Shown in pieces: positions 35,239 through 42,463 of a stretch of 64,000 bases of DNA. The notes beneath the pieces were generated by a model that had not been told where the DNA came from, did not search any database, and was given only the letters and a program-made list of their open reading frames with translations. The position numbers were made by a program, and so were the translations under genes. The stretch is from Pantoea latae (GTDB lineage: Bacteria; Pseudomonadota; Gammaproteobacteria; Enterobacterales; Enterobacteriaceae), in contig NZ_MWUE01000022.1 in the NCBI RefSeq assembly GCF_002077695.1, positions 1-64,000 on the forward strand, in the 5' to 3' direction. Every line of letters begins with the position of its first letter. The stretch's first letter is position 1.

Positions 35239-35442
35239 ATGAGCAAGCAATCAGATGAGCTCTATGATGAGATGTGCAGAGTAGTAGGCGACGTGGTTTT
35301 CACGCTTCACGATTATGGGGTTGAGTCGAAGCAGATAGTGATAGCAGATGCACTCAGAACGGCGCTGGCATCGAAGAACCCTGCACGTTCTGAGCTACTG
35401 ACTAAAGCAATGGAAGCTGCGGCGAGAGTGCTGGATCGGTAG
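35239..35442 (+). CDS. FumD/YdhZ-like protein (DUF2767)
   Basis: 67 residues from the ATG at 35239, preceded by GCGGAGGTTTC. DELYDEMCRVVGDVVFTLHD, IVIADALRTALASKN and LLTKAMEAAARVL match E. coli FumD (69 residues) along the whole length by recollection. FumD was proposed to be a small fumarase-related protein, but its catalytic role is doubtful. Phage homologues are common cargo. It is transcribed rightward, against the neighbouring early operon. Confidence 0.75.
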   Translation: MSKQSDELYDEMCRVVGDVVFTLHDYGVESKQIVIADALRTALASKNPARSELLTKAMEAAARVLDR

Positions 35443-35446
35443 GTAT

Positions 35447-35469
35447 AAAAAAGCCCGCCTTACACGGGC
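35447..35469 (-). terminator. Leftward terminator 1
   Basis: Minus strand: GCCCG, loop, CGGGC, then six T residues. Lies just after the fumD-like stop. Confidence 0.7.
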
Positions 35470-35601
35470 ATGAATTCGTTCAAGATGAAAGGGAAATCCA
35501 GAATGCCAGCCTAGCTGGCTTTGCCACCATATAGCTTTTGCAACAGATAGATACTACGGGACACTTTTGCTCTCAACACAGCACGATACAGGTGTGGACA
35601 C

Positions 35602-35637
35602 AAAAAAAAGCCCGTCACTCGAGGAGAGATGACGGGC
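35602..35637 (-). terminator. Leftward terminator 2
   Basis: Minus strand: GCCCGTCA...TGACGGGC, an 8-bp stem followed by eight T residues; the strongest of the array. Confidence 0.85.
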
Positions 35638-35774
35638 AACGTGGTAGATAGCGAGTTGCTTTTAGAATCCCACCCATGACACACGATTTATCTGGCTAGT
35701 CTACTCATAGTAACAACCGAGCTTCACTATACAAGCGTAGCGGTTGATTAAATTAGCCATTACGCTGCAGAGAC

Positions 35775-35798
35775 AAAAAAGCCCGCTCAGTGGCGGGC
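35775..35798 (-). terminator. Leftward terminator 3
   Basis: Minus strand: GCCCGC, six-base loop, GCGGGC, then six T residues. Confidence 0.8.
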
Positions 35799-35961
35799 AA
35801 AGTGGTTCAGCACAGGATTAACCTGCAAATCTCGTACAGCTTACGCGCAACATCCTGTATGCGTGTAGCCATTACAGGTTAGGAGTGTGTGAGGTCTTGC
35901 GATGTGGGAATGGTCCTACAAGTCATGAAGTTAGGATTGTTCTGGCAAGAGGAGTTGGCTT

Positions 35962-35985
35962 AAAAAAGCCCGCTCTATGGCGGGC
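35962..35985 (-). terminator. Leftward terminator 4
   Basis: Minus strand: GCCCGC, loop CATAGA, GCGGGC, then six T residues. Confidence 0.8.
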
Positions 35986-36130
35986 AAGAAGACACAAATT
36001 CCAATGGGGAAAGCCATCGCACACAGCAAATAATGTGCTTTCAAAGCATAGGCTACTGCCGCTACGTTGTTGTGAAATATAGCGTAGTAATTTTACTCGT
36101 CAGGATTATGTTAGTTGATGTATTGAAAAG

Positions 36131-36153
36131 AAAAAAGCCCGCGCATAGCGGGC
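36131..36153 (-). terminator. Leftward terminator 5
   Basis: Minus strand: GCCCGC, loop TATGC, GCGGGC, then six T residues. Confidence 0.8.
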
Positions 36154-36253
36154 CAACCAGCTTTATTTCATATTGTCTTGTCGTTATGGGTGCCACTGAA
36201 TACCAGAGCAAAGAGGTTAACGGCGACATAGCTGATAACTTTAGAGCAGCATC

Positions 36254-36276
36254 AAAAAAGCCAGCACGAGGCGGGC
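36254..36276 (-). terminator. Leftward terminator 6 (imperfect)
   Basis: Minus strand: GCCCGC...GCTGGC with one mismatch and a six-T tail. It is the first met by transcripts leaving the PIN gene. Confidence 0.5.
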
Positions 36277-36360
36277 AGAGATGCTGTATAAAGTCTTTTT
36301 TAGCCTTCAGGCCATGTCTCTTTGGACATTATGTTATCGGCAGGAAGGGCTGAATAGAAA

Positions 36361-36906
36361 TTAGTGGAGATTGGAAGAAAGATCTTGCCCCAAATCAATC
36401 AATCCCTGAATTGGGGCCGGGTCTATGTCTGCAAGTGACTTAACTACAATCCCTATTTCTTTGCAGCGATTAAATACGCCTTTGTCATGGGTCCAAACCT
36501 CATCAACATTAAGAGATTTAGCTATAGCTATGATTTGCCGATCAAATTTCACTTTATTCGCAGTATCAGACTGCATCATAAGTTTTAATTCTTTTATGGA
36601 TGGCATTTGAGCACATTCTAAGGCTGCGATTTCATCGAAGCTGGCGATTTCAAAGCAAGCTTGCTGCTGAATCAACTTCAGATGAGTTTGGTGCTCTTTT
36701 TTATCAATTCCTACGAGGTATTCTGCTAAAACAGGAGTGGGAATGATTATCGAACCGCCACTGCTTTCGACCATATCGATTAAGGCTTCGACCCTTCTTG
36801 AAGGATCAGGGATTTCTAATCCATTTTCAGGGTTAGTTAGCTTGCATCCATCTTTCATACCTGTGATGGCCTGCACCAAAATGTTGGTATCGAATATTAT
36901 TCGCAA
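36361..36906 (-). CDS. PIN-domain nuclease, module copy 2
   Basis: 181 residues. The acidic PIN residues are D6 (IFDTNILV), E62 (VLAEYLVG), D122 (KFDRQIIA) and D141 (WTHDKG), at exactly the positions of copy 1. The blocks PTPVLAEYLVGI, ANKVKFDRQIIAIA and VDEVWTHDKGV are almost unchanged; the rest is diverged. The TTG start lies in the 10-nt overlap TTGCGAATAA with the partner gene, as in copy 1. It lies two genes behind cI in the same direction, the place of lambda rexB, followed by the terminator array. A lysogenic defence or toxin function is inference. Confidence 0.85.
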   Translation of the reverse strand: MRIIFDTNILVQAITGMKDGCKLTNPENGLEIPDPSRRVEALIDMVESSGGSIIIPTPVLAEYLVGIDKKEHQTHLKLIQQQACFEIASFDEIAALECAQMPSIKELKLMMQSDTANKVKFDRQIIAIAKSLNVDEVWTHDKGVFNRCKEIGIVVKSLADIDPAPIQGLIDLGQDLSSNLH

Positions 36907-37613
36907 TTTAGCGCCCTTAAAGCTTTCAAGATGGCTTGAGCGTCATCTTCTTCTTTCCATTGATTACCAGAGGCATTCTGTAATGCCTTAAAAGCAGTCT
37001 TCAAATTGGATTTTTCAAGAACTTCGTAGGAGTCAATTATTAATTTTTTAAGCTTCCATTTGCCATCTTTCTTTATCCATTCGCTATCACCTGAAACTCG
37101 CAGTTGCTTGAAAAGCAATGCACCTAACTTAGCAGCTAGGGCTGGCGTGGCTTCGCAATGATAAGTCTCCCCATTAGCGCCCTCAAGTTTAACTGGCGCC
37201 GAATCATCTTTACCACCAACATTATAAAGCTTCCCTTGAACACGACCTTTTTTTCGGATGATCAATGGTGCTTCTTCATTAAATGATGGGAATTCAAGGA
37301 TAGTAACTTTATCTTGATTAATTATTTTGGCTTCAAAGCCGTCCTGGGCCAAAAGAGAAACTAATTTTAAATATGAGCTTCCAGATGTAGCTGCTTGAGA
37401 TATTGAGCGTTGTATAACCGCATTATATGAGCTTTGGTTATCAACCCAAGTGTTCAGACATGCTGACCCCTCGCTCACATCTTTAAAGTGAACGGCATCT
37501 ACCGAGCCATATAGGTCAGATAGTGCTGATAGATACTTGCCAAGACGCGCCATACTAAGCTCGCTTGGGCTTGTTCCATCAAGTTTTAAGGTCAGGCGGT
37601 TATCTTTGCCCAT
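36897..37613 (-). CDS. Partner protein of PIN nuclease, module copy 2
   Basis: 238 residues, the same length as copy 1. Shared blocks: LTLKLDGTSPS, YGSV-AVHF, VSEGSA-LN-WVDN, SYNAVI, VGGKDD, NGET--CEATP-LA--LG, LFK--RV-G, GKW-LKK and the C-terminal NCE. No membrane segment or known DNA-binding motif is visible. The ATG at 37613 has only a weak ribosome site (GAGG 14 bp upstream). It probably acts with the PIN nuclease because pairing and overlap are conserved in both copies. Expression could come from the cI promoter or from a local one at about 37651. Confidence 0.8.
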   Translation of the reverse strand: MGKDNRLTLKLDGTSPSELSMARLGKYLSALSDLYGSVDAVHFKDVSEGSACLNTWVDNQSSYNAVIQRSISQAATSGSSYLKLVSLLAQDGFEAKIINQDKVTILEFPSFNEEAPLIIRKKGRVQGKLYNVGGKDDSAPVKLEGANGETYHCEATPALAAKLGALLFKQLRVSGDSEWIKKDGKWKLKKLIIDSYEVLEKSNLKTAFKALQNASGNQWKEEDDAQAILKALRALNCE

Positions 37614-37650
37614 GGATTATTTACAGCCTCAACATCAGATTAAAAATCCC

Positions 37651-37673
37651 ATTATCACAACTTCATTGTTGTG
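37651..37673 (-). promoter_or_regulatory. Candidate promoter and operator of PIN module copy 2
   Basis: On the minus strand TGTGATAAT is an extended -10 box (GATAAT at 37656-37651). It abuts an inverted repeat CACAAC-N6-GTTGTG (37656-37673), a possible binding site for a regulator. Both are 38-60 bp before the ATG. Prediction only. Confidence 0.35.
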
Positions 37674-37753
37674 CATCACTGATCTGCCGTCAACGCGTTT
37701 GTGCTCAAAAAATTCTTATCTTTTTGAACTCACCCAAACGTCTCTTCCGGCCA

Positions 37754-37912
37754 CTAACCTGCAGTAATCGCAATTACCGCATTCACAACTCCAGCAGCTA
37801 ACAGAACAACGCCCGGAATCAGGTAGTTTTTGTCACGCTTTTTGCGAGCCAGGTAGAACATTGCGAATGCAATACAAAACATCGGAAATGCTATCTTCGC
37901 ATAAACTGACAT
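37754..37912 (-). CDS. 52-residue membrane protein behind cI
   Basis: MSVYAKIAFPMFCIAFAMFY then LARKKRDKNYLIPGVVLLAA and a final hydrophobic stretch: two membrane helices (residues about 5-21 and 31-50) joined by a basic loop RKKRDK. An AAGGAG ribosome site lies six bases before the ATG. It starts nine bases after the cI stop, so it is co-transcribed with the repressor in the lysogen. It occupies the rex position and may be a superinfection-exclusion peptide; this is inference. Confidence 0.65.
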   Translation of the reverse strand: MSVYAKIAFPMFCIAFAMFYLARKKRDKNYLIPGVVLLAAGVVNAVIAITAG

Positions 37913-37921
37913 GCTATCTCC

Positions 37922-38635
37922 TTAGCAGAATGTCTCCTCCGGCCACTGAGCCTTAACTACTTTCCCTATGATGCGGCAGCTGTGGTCACAGTCCAGAATT
38001 CTATAGGACGGATTGAGCGGCACAAGATAGCTTACACCGGCATCCTTCTCATACTTCTTAAAAGTTACCTCAGAGTCAGCGTTTGCTGATGCCACACAGA
38101 AATCGCCAGTCTCGACCGGCTCTGCTGGGTCTATCAAAATCAGCATGCCTTCAGGGAAGCTTGGGCGAACGCCCTGCGGCGCGGTCATTGAGTGACCTTT
38201 GACTTCAAGCCAGAATGCTTTATCGCTGGCCTTCTTGGTTGTCGGCACCCATGCTTTCGCATCTCTAGATGTAAAACTACCCACCTCAGAAAAATCACCA
38301 GCCTGGACATAAGTGAACAGGGGGTATTCATAATGATTCGGGCGAGAGCTTTCCTCGCCAATCGACTGATACATTTCAGCGATCTCAGCTGCGATTCTCG
38401 GACTGAACTCACCAACATTAACTTTCAAAAACCTTGCTAATGCTGAGGCGTTGCTGGGATTTAGAGCGTTTACGCCATTCAACAATGATGCAACTGCTGA
38501 CTGACCAACGCCTAAGGCGTCCGCCACCGACTCTTGGGAAATGCCCAACTCAGATTTTTTGCGCTCATAGATTGATTTCAGCCTTTGCGCATCTTCGATT
38601 TGCTCAGTAGTGAGCGGTTTTTTCTTTGCATTCAT
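37922..38635 (-). CDS. cI: CI repressor, lambda type
   Basis: 237 residues, colinear with lambda CI. The N-terminal helix-turn-helix is [20 protein letters not shown], with Gln44 and Ser45 of the recognition helix kept. [14 protein letters not shown] holds the Ala-Gly self-cleavage site. The S24 peptidase has Ser in GHSMTAP and Lys in VTFKKY. The C-terminus QWPEETF is as in lambda. The gene begins 10 bp from OR3, so the mRNA made from pRM is leaderless or nearly so, as in lambda. It maintains lysogeny and is cleaved with RecA help upon DNA damage. Confidence 0.95.
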   Translation of the reverse strand: MNAKKKPLTTEQIEDAQRLKSIYERKKSELGISQESVADALGVGQSAVASLLNGVNALNPSNASALARFLKVNVGEFSPRIAAEIAEMYQSIGEESSRPNHYEYPLFTYVQAGDFSEVGSFTSRDAKAWVPTTKKASDKAFWLEVKGHSMTAPQGVRPSFPEGMLILIDPAEPVETGDFCVASANADSEVTFKKYEKDAGVSYLVPLNPSYRILDCDHSCRIIGKVVKAQWPEETFC

Positions 38636-38645
38636 ACGTGAAATT

Positions 38646-38711
38646 TATCACCGCATGGGATAAAAGACTAACACCGCCAGTGTTGACTATTTTACCTCTA
38701 GCGGTGATAAT
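38646..38711. promoter_or_regulatory. Lambda-like right operator (OR3, OR2, OR1) with pR and pRM
   Basis: OR3 TATCACCGCATGGGATA (38646-38662) has one difference from lambda OR3. OR2 TAACACCGCCAGTGTTG (38669-38685) has three. OR1 TACCTCTAGCGGTGATA (38693-38709) has one. The pR promoter TTGACT (38683-38688), 17-bp spacer, GATAAT (38706-38711) is identical in its boxes to lambda pR. Spacing of the operators is as in lambda. The comparison uses lambda sequences from memory. Confidence 0.93.
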
Positions 38712-38736
38712 TGAGCCTATCCATTAGGAGATGATT

Positions 38737-38958
38737 ATGAGCCAGAGAATAAAACTCAAAGATTATGTAGAGCAGTTCGGTCAGACAAAGGCAGCTACCG
38801 ATTTAGGCGTTTACCAAAGCGCGATTTTCAAAGCGATTTCTCTAAAGCGTGACATCACTGTGATTCTCCATGAAGACGGAACAATTTCAGCGGAAGAAGT
38901 AAAGCCGTTCCCTGCAAATCGTAAGTGTGATCACAAGTCTATATCGACAGCTTTTTAA
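38737..38958 (+). CDS. cro: Cro repressor, lambda type
   Basis: 73 residues from the ATG at 38737 (TAGGAG six bases before it); an ATG two codons upstream is less likely. [20 protein letters not shown] then [11 protein letters not shown] matches lambda Cro. In the recognition helix Gln27, Ser28, Ala29 and Lys32 are kept but Asn31 is Phe. [12 protein letters not shown] is the lambda C-terminal strand. Cro turns off cI transcription from OR3 during lytic growth. Confidence 0.93.
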   Translation: MSQRIKLKDYVEQFGQTKAATDLGVYQSAIFKAISLKRDITVILHEDGTISAEEVKPFPANRKCDHKSISTAF

Positions 38959-38986
38959 TTTTAACCACAGGAAAGAGGGCTCAACC

Positions 38987-39535
38987 GTGGATCAGCAGCA
39001 CTGGCAAATAGAAAAGCAACCGGCATGGCTGGTGGCAGCAATTAAGAAGACTATTTCAAGTCTTCCGGGCGGGTACGCAGAAGCAGCTGAATGGCTGGGT
39101 GTAACTGAAGATGCGTTGTTCAACCGCTTGCGCGCCAATGGCGATCAGATTTTCCCGATGGGCTGGGCGATGGTTCTGCAGCAGGCAAGCGGCACAAAGC
39201 ACATCGCCGACGCAGTGTCACGTCAGTCAAACAGCGTCAACGTCCCGCTGGTGGACATTGAGGATGTAGATAACGCAGATATCAATCAGCGCCTGATGGA
39301 GTCAGTTGAGTGGATTGGCAAGCATTCTGCCTACATTCGCAAAGCAACCGCTGATGGCGTGATTGATGAGGCTGAGAGGGAACAGATTGAGGAGAACAGC
39401 TATCAGGTAATGGCTAAATGGCAGGAGCACCTTACGTTGCTTTATCGCGTTTTTTGCCCCCCAGAAAAGGCGAACGCCCCAGGTTGCAGCCCGGAGCGTT
39501 CAGTTGCGACCAAATCACTTGGTGTGGAGAAATAA
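38987..39535 (+). CDS. YmfL-like regulatory protein
   Basis: 182 residues from a GTG at 38987 with AGAGGG nearby. ISSLPGGYAEAAEWLGVTED, ALFNRLRANGDQIFPMGWAM is a DNA-binding domain; VDNADINQRLMESVEWIGKH continues the family. It matches the YmfL family of prophage e14. It takes the position of lambda cII downstream of cro and may play a similar role in the lysis-lysogeny decision, or affect host division as reported for YmfL. Confidence 0.75.
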   Translation: MDQQHWQIEKQPAWLVAAIKKTISSLPGGYAEAAEWLGVTEDALFNRLRANGDQIFPMGWAMVLQQASGTKHIADAVSRQSNSVNVPLVDIEDVDNADINQRLMESVEWIGKHSAYIRKATADGVIDEAEREQIEENSYQVMAKWQEHLTLLYRVFCPPEKANAPGCSPERSVATKSLGVEK

Positions 39536-39539
39536 TCGC

Positions 39540-39725
39540 ATGAGTAATTTAACCAGAAAACCGGTTGCACGGCAATTTTACTGCTTCCCGATAAAGGGGG
39601 GTAAAGGTCCCGCATCGTTCCGATATGAGGAAATAGTAAGCGGCCAGCGAATAGTCCGCAACCACAGCGAGACTGAAGAAGCTGTGGGGCAATTCAATTT
39701 GGCAGGCTGCAGGGTGGCAGTATGA
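39540..39725 (+). CDS. Small hypothetical phage protein
   Basis: 61 residues: MSNLTRKPVARQFYCFPIKG, GKGPASFRYEEIV. Strand-rich and basic. The ATG at 39540 is preceded by the sequence GGTGTGGAGAAATAATCGC, whose first ten bases recur before two other genes of this prophage. The stop overlaps the start of the replication gene. Not recognised. Confidence 0.55.
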   Translation: MSNLTRKPVARQFYCFPIKGGKGPASFRYEEIVSGQRIVRNHSETEEAVGQFNLAGCRVAV

Positions 39726-40609
39726 GCAACTTGATTTCACTTCTGGATCGGCCAATAGCTTATCAGGCGTGTTTTGTTCGCTTTGGTGGGGTTACTGGCG
39801 CCGTGCTGCTTTCTCAGCTGGTCTACTGGCATAACAGGATGGACGGCTCTTGGTTCTATAAAACTCAAAAAGAAATCAAAAGTGAGACTGGTCTGTCTCG
39901 TGAAGAGCAGGAAACCGCTCGCCGCCGTCTAATATCAGCCGGCGTGTTAGAAGAAGCTCGCCGGGGCGTGCCTGCAAAACTTTTCTTTAGGGTTAAAGCT
40001 GATCGCTTAGAGGCGCTTCTACTAAAGAGTGAGGAGAGGCCGCAATCCAGTATGCGTGAATCCCGCAATCAAGAAAGTGGCAATCCCGCAAACAAGAATG
40101 CGGACATGCCGCAGGCAAGTTTGCGTGAAAGCCACTCGCCAGTGTGCGGGAAAGCCGCAATCATTCATACAGTAGATTACCAAGAGACTACTACAGAGAT
40201 TACAACAGAGACTTCTTGTCAGGTTGCTGCGCAACCCGACCGCGACGTTGAACTGACTGATCACGCTAAGAAGGTTCTGGCTCACCTCAATATGACCACC
40301 GGCGCCAAATTTCAGGTTTGCAAATCATCCCTGGAGAATATCCGTGCGCGGCTGGCAGAAGGTTATGAGCTCGGTGAGCTGTTGCTGGTGGTCGATTATA
40401 AAAACGCACACTGGCAGAACACTGAGCAGGCCCAGTACCTGCGCCCAGCAACTCTGTTCATACCCAAAAACTTCCCTGGCTATCTCCAGTCTGCGACCAA
40501 GTGGGATAAATCAGGGCGCCCACCATGCGTGAACGGCAAATGGCAGCGCGATGTGATGCAAATGCCCAGCGCTAATTACGCAATTCCCGATGGCTTCCGT
40601 AGCGAATAA
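39722..40609 (+). CDS. Phage replication protein with conserved C-terminal domain
   Basis: 295 residues. The N-terminal half is winged-helix-like (VTGAVLLSQLVYWHNRMDGS, FYKTQKEIKSETGLSREEQE). A polar linker (residues 100-150) follows. The C-terminal domain includes YLRPATLFIPKNFPGYLQSA, diagnostic of the conserved phage C-terminal domain family (Phg_2220_C) found in lambda O-type replication initiators. The linker DNA contains a repeated 14-mer and other GC-rich short repeats that may be origin iterons. It would bind the origin and recruit the helicase machinery. Confidence 0.75.
   Translation: MSNLISLLDRPIAYQACFVRFGGVTGAVLLSQLVYWHNRMDGSWFYKTQKEIKSETGLSREEQETARRRLISAGVLEEARRGVPAKLFFRVKADRLEALLLKSEERPQSSMRESRNQESGNPANKNADMPQASLRESHSPVCGKAAIIHTVDYQETTTEITTETSCQVAAQPDRDVELTDHAKKVLAHLNMTTGAKFQVCKSSLENIRARLAEGYELGELLLVVDYKNAHWQNTEQAQYLRPATLFIPKNFPGYLQSATKWDKSGRPPCVNGKWQRDVMQMPSANYAIPDGFRSE
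40040..40165. repeat. Possible origin iterons inside the replication gene
   Basis: CCCGCAATCAAGAA (40062-40075) and CCCGCAAACAAGAA (40085-40098) are 23 bp apart. CCGCAATC also occurs at 40040 and 40155, and TGCGTGAA twice. Lambda's origin lies inside gene O with iterons in the linker, so the place is right. The repeats are short and may only reflect repeated codons. Confidence 0.35.
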
Positions 40610-40623
40610 CAGGAGACGCGACG

Positions 40624-41022
40624 ATGAATACCGAACAAATGATTCTGGCGTATCTGAAAAACTATGCGGGCCTGACTGCTGCTGAGCTGGCGAAAGGGAT
40701 GAAGGCGAACGTGCGGACTGTACGCGAAGCAGCGAAAAGGCTGGTGGCGATGGGCGAGGTCTATCTCGACACGAAGTTTCGCTATTTCCTGATTGAGGAA
40801 GCTACCTCAATCGACGCCGAATACGCACGGCTTAGTAAGCTGGCCATGGCGCTGCAGGCGAGAAATTGCTGGAGCCGCGCGGCAACGGTCTGGCTGAACG
40901 CCATGGACGCCACGGCTAAACCTCGCTTTCGTGATCAGGCTGTAGCGCGCCGGCGGATGTGCATGCAGAAGGCTAAAGCCTTAAGGCCGAAGCCGAGCGC
41001 CGACGCATGGGGTGGCATCTGA
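40624..41022 (+). CDS. PerC-family regulator
   Basis: 132 residues. The N-terminal winged helix (MILAYLKNYAGLTAAELAKG, RTVREAAKRL) is followed by the PerC domain LEARN-like ALQARNCWSRAATVWLNAMD, DQAVARRRMCMQKA. PerC-like proteins in prophages can activate virulence genes in pathogenic E. coli; in most phages the target is unknown. ACAGGAGACGCGACG precedes the ATG. It overlaps the next small gene by one base. Confidence 0.8.
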   Translation: MNTEQMILAYLKNYAGLTAAELAKGMKANVRTVREAAKRLVAMGEVYLDTKFRYFLIEEATSIDAEYARLSKLAMALQARNCWSRAATVWLNAMDATAKPRFRDQAVARRRMCMQKAKALRPKPSADAWGGI

Positions 41023-41144
41023 TGAAAGCCCGTGTACTGCGCCATTACGAGCGCAACGTGATTTTTTACCAAAGCATTCGCACTGCGGCCCTGATGATCG
41101 CCGCGCTGATCGTTACCCTGGCTTGGGAGCTGGCAACCAAATGA
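41022..41144 (+). CDS. 40-residue membrane peptide
   Basis: MKARVLRHYERNVIFYQSIR then TAALMIAALIVTLAWELATK: a basic N-terminus and one membrane helix (residues 21-36). It overlaps the PerC-like stop (TGATG) and the ParB-like start (ATGA), so it is clearly translated within the operon chain. Function unknown. Confidence 0.65.
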   Translation: MKARVLRHYERNVIFYQSIRTAALMIAALIVTLAWELATK

Positions 41145-42463
41145 CAAACTTAGCAAGAATCTACGACAACAAAGCAAAGACCGAAACCAACATCACCACT
41201 CGCAAAACTTACCTGCTGGGCGTCGATGAACTGTACGTCGAAAGTGGTTACAACATCCGAGAGATTGACCAGACCCACGTTGAAGAATTCCGCGATGCCT
41301 TCATCGCTGGTGAACACGTGCCTCCGCTCGCTGTGCAGGTCACTGAGCAGGGCATCAAGATTATCGACGGTCATCACCGCTACCACGGCGCGAAGCTGGC
41401 GAAAGAGGCTGGTTACGATATCCGCCTGGAGTGCAAAGACTTCGTGGGCTCCGAATCAGATCGCATCGCTTTCATGGTCACGAGCAGCCAGGGGCGCGCA
41501 CTGGAACCGCTGGAGCGCGCCGCAGCCTATCAGCGCATGAGTAATCAGGGCATGGAACCGGCAGAAATAGCGAAGAAGGTTAAGCGCTCTATCGCTGACG
41601 TGGAACATCATCTGCAGCTGCTGACGTCTGGTGATGAGCTGATCGCCATGGTGAAAAACAAAGAGGTTGCCGCGACGACCGCCGTGGCGCTGGTGCGCGA
41701 GCATGGGGTAAAGGCTGGAACCGTAGCCAGAACTCAGTTGGATAAGGCGAAGGCAACCGGCAAGAAGAAGCTGACCAAAGCCGATGCGATGCCGCAGTTC
41801 AGCGCCGCGCGCGCCCGCCGCCTGATCGAATTGCTCTGTGATGCGCAGATCGGTGAGACGGACGAGGGACACGCAGCGCTGTTTATCGATCCGAAATGTG
41901 TTGAAGAAGTTATGGCCATCATCTCTGAATACCGCTCAGGTATTCCCGCCGGCGCCTCTCAGCCGATTGTTAACGCAGATAGCCAGTATGACGAAAACAT
42001 GCCGCTTACCCGTGCTGGCATCCTTGAGCAAAGCGGCGTGGAAGTCTGGGCCTGTGCAGCCGCGATGTTTGGCGACAAAGACATCTACCCGTTTCAGGAA
42101 TCCCGTTACGCACACATCTGGGCGGCGGACTCTTTCGAAAATCCAACGGTAGTGGTAGTGCCGGCGGAGATTCTTGCAAAAGCACAGCGCCTGAAGCAGA
42201 AAAAGCTAGAGAACACGGAGCTGAAAGCGTGGGTGGCTGCTCAGTATCCCGATATGGGCGAAGCAGAGGTAATGGAGAAGTTCAACCGCTTCAGTTCAGT
42301 TGAGATTGAAACCCGCATTGATACGGCAATGACAATGGCAGAGTTTATCGCACTGGTGGAGCGGACGGACCGATCAAACTGGGAAAACTTCCGCATGCTG
42401 CGCGGCGCGGTCGCTGAGCTGGCAAATCAAATGACTATCCCAGACATGGGCGGTACAGCATGA
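41141..42463 (+). CDS. ParB-domain protein
   Basis: 440 residues from the ATG at 41141, which overlaps the membrane-peptide stop. Residues 20-110 are a ParB/Srx nuclease-like domain: VPPLAVQVTEQGIKIIDGHH, RYHGAKLAKEAGY, then the helix-turn-helix region YQRMSNQGMEPAEIAKKVKR. The DGHHR motif corresponds to the box (GxxR/GHHR) that binds CTP in ParB or forms the active site in Srx-type enzymes. The C-terminal 200 residues are family-specific. In prophages such proteins often act in replication-linked regulation rather than partition. No parA is present. Confidence 0.8.
   Translation: MTNLARIYDNKAKTETNITTRKTYLLGVDELYVESGYNIREIDQTHVEEFRDAFIAGEHVPPLAVQVTEQGIKIIDGHHRYHGAKLAKEAGYDIRLECKDFVGSESDRIAFMVTSSQGRALEPLERAAAYQRMSNQGMEPAEIAKKVKRSIADVEHHLQLLTSGDELIAMVKNKEVAATTAVALVREHGVKAGTVARTQLDKAKATGKKKLTKADAMPQFSAARARRLIELLCDAQIGETDEGHAALFIDPKCVEEVMAIISEYRSGIPAGASQPIVNADSQYDENMPLTRAGILEQSGVEVWACAAAMFGDKDIYPFQESRYAHIWAADSFENPTVVVVPAEILAKAQRLKQKKLENTELKAWVAAQYPDMGEAEVMEKFNRFSSVEIETRIDTAMTMAEFIALVERTDRSNWENFRMLRGAVAELANQMTIPDMGGTA

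Larger units (their letters stand above)
35443..36360. other. Terminator-rich intergenic region
   Basis: About 920 bp with no supportable protein gene. It holds six hairpins of the same type, each with the A-run on the left, so each terminates leftward transcription: about 35447-35469, 35602-35637, 35775-35798, 35962-35985, 36131-36153 and a degenerate one at 36254-36276. They lie downstream of the leftward PIN module. Confidence 0.8.

Noticed and set aside
35019..35246. 75-residue leftward frame before the fumD-like gene
   Set aside because: Odd composition, no ribosome site, and overlap with the fumD-like leader.
35447..36276. Regularly spaced GC-rich palindromes as a CRISPR array
   Set aside because: The repeats are only short stems with differing loops and T-runs; spacing is irregular and too large, so they are terminators.
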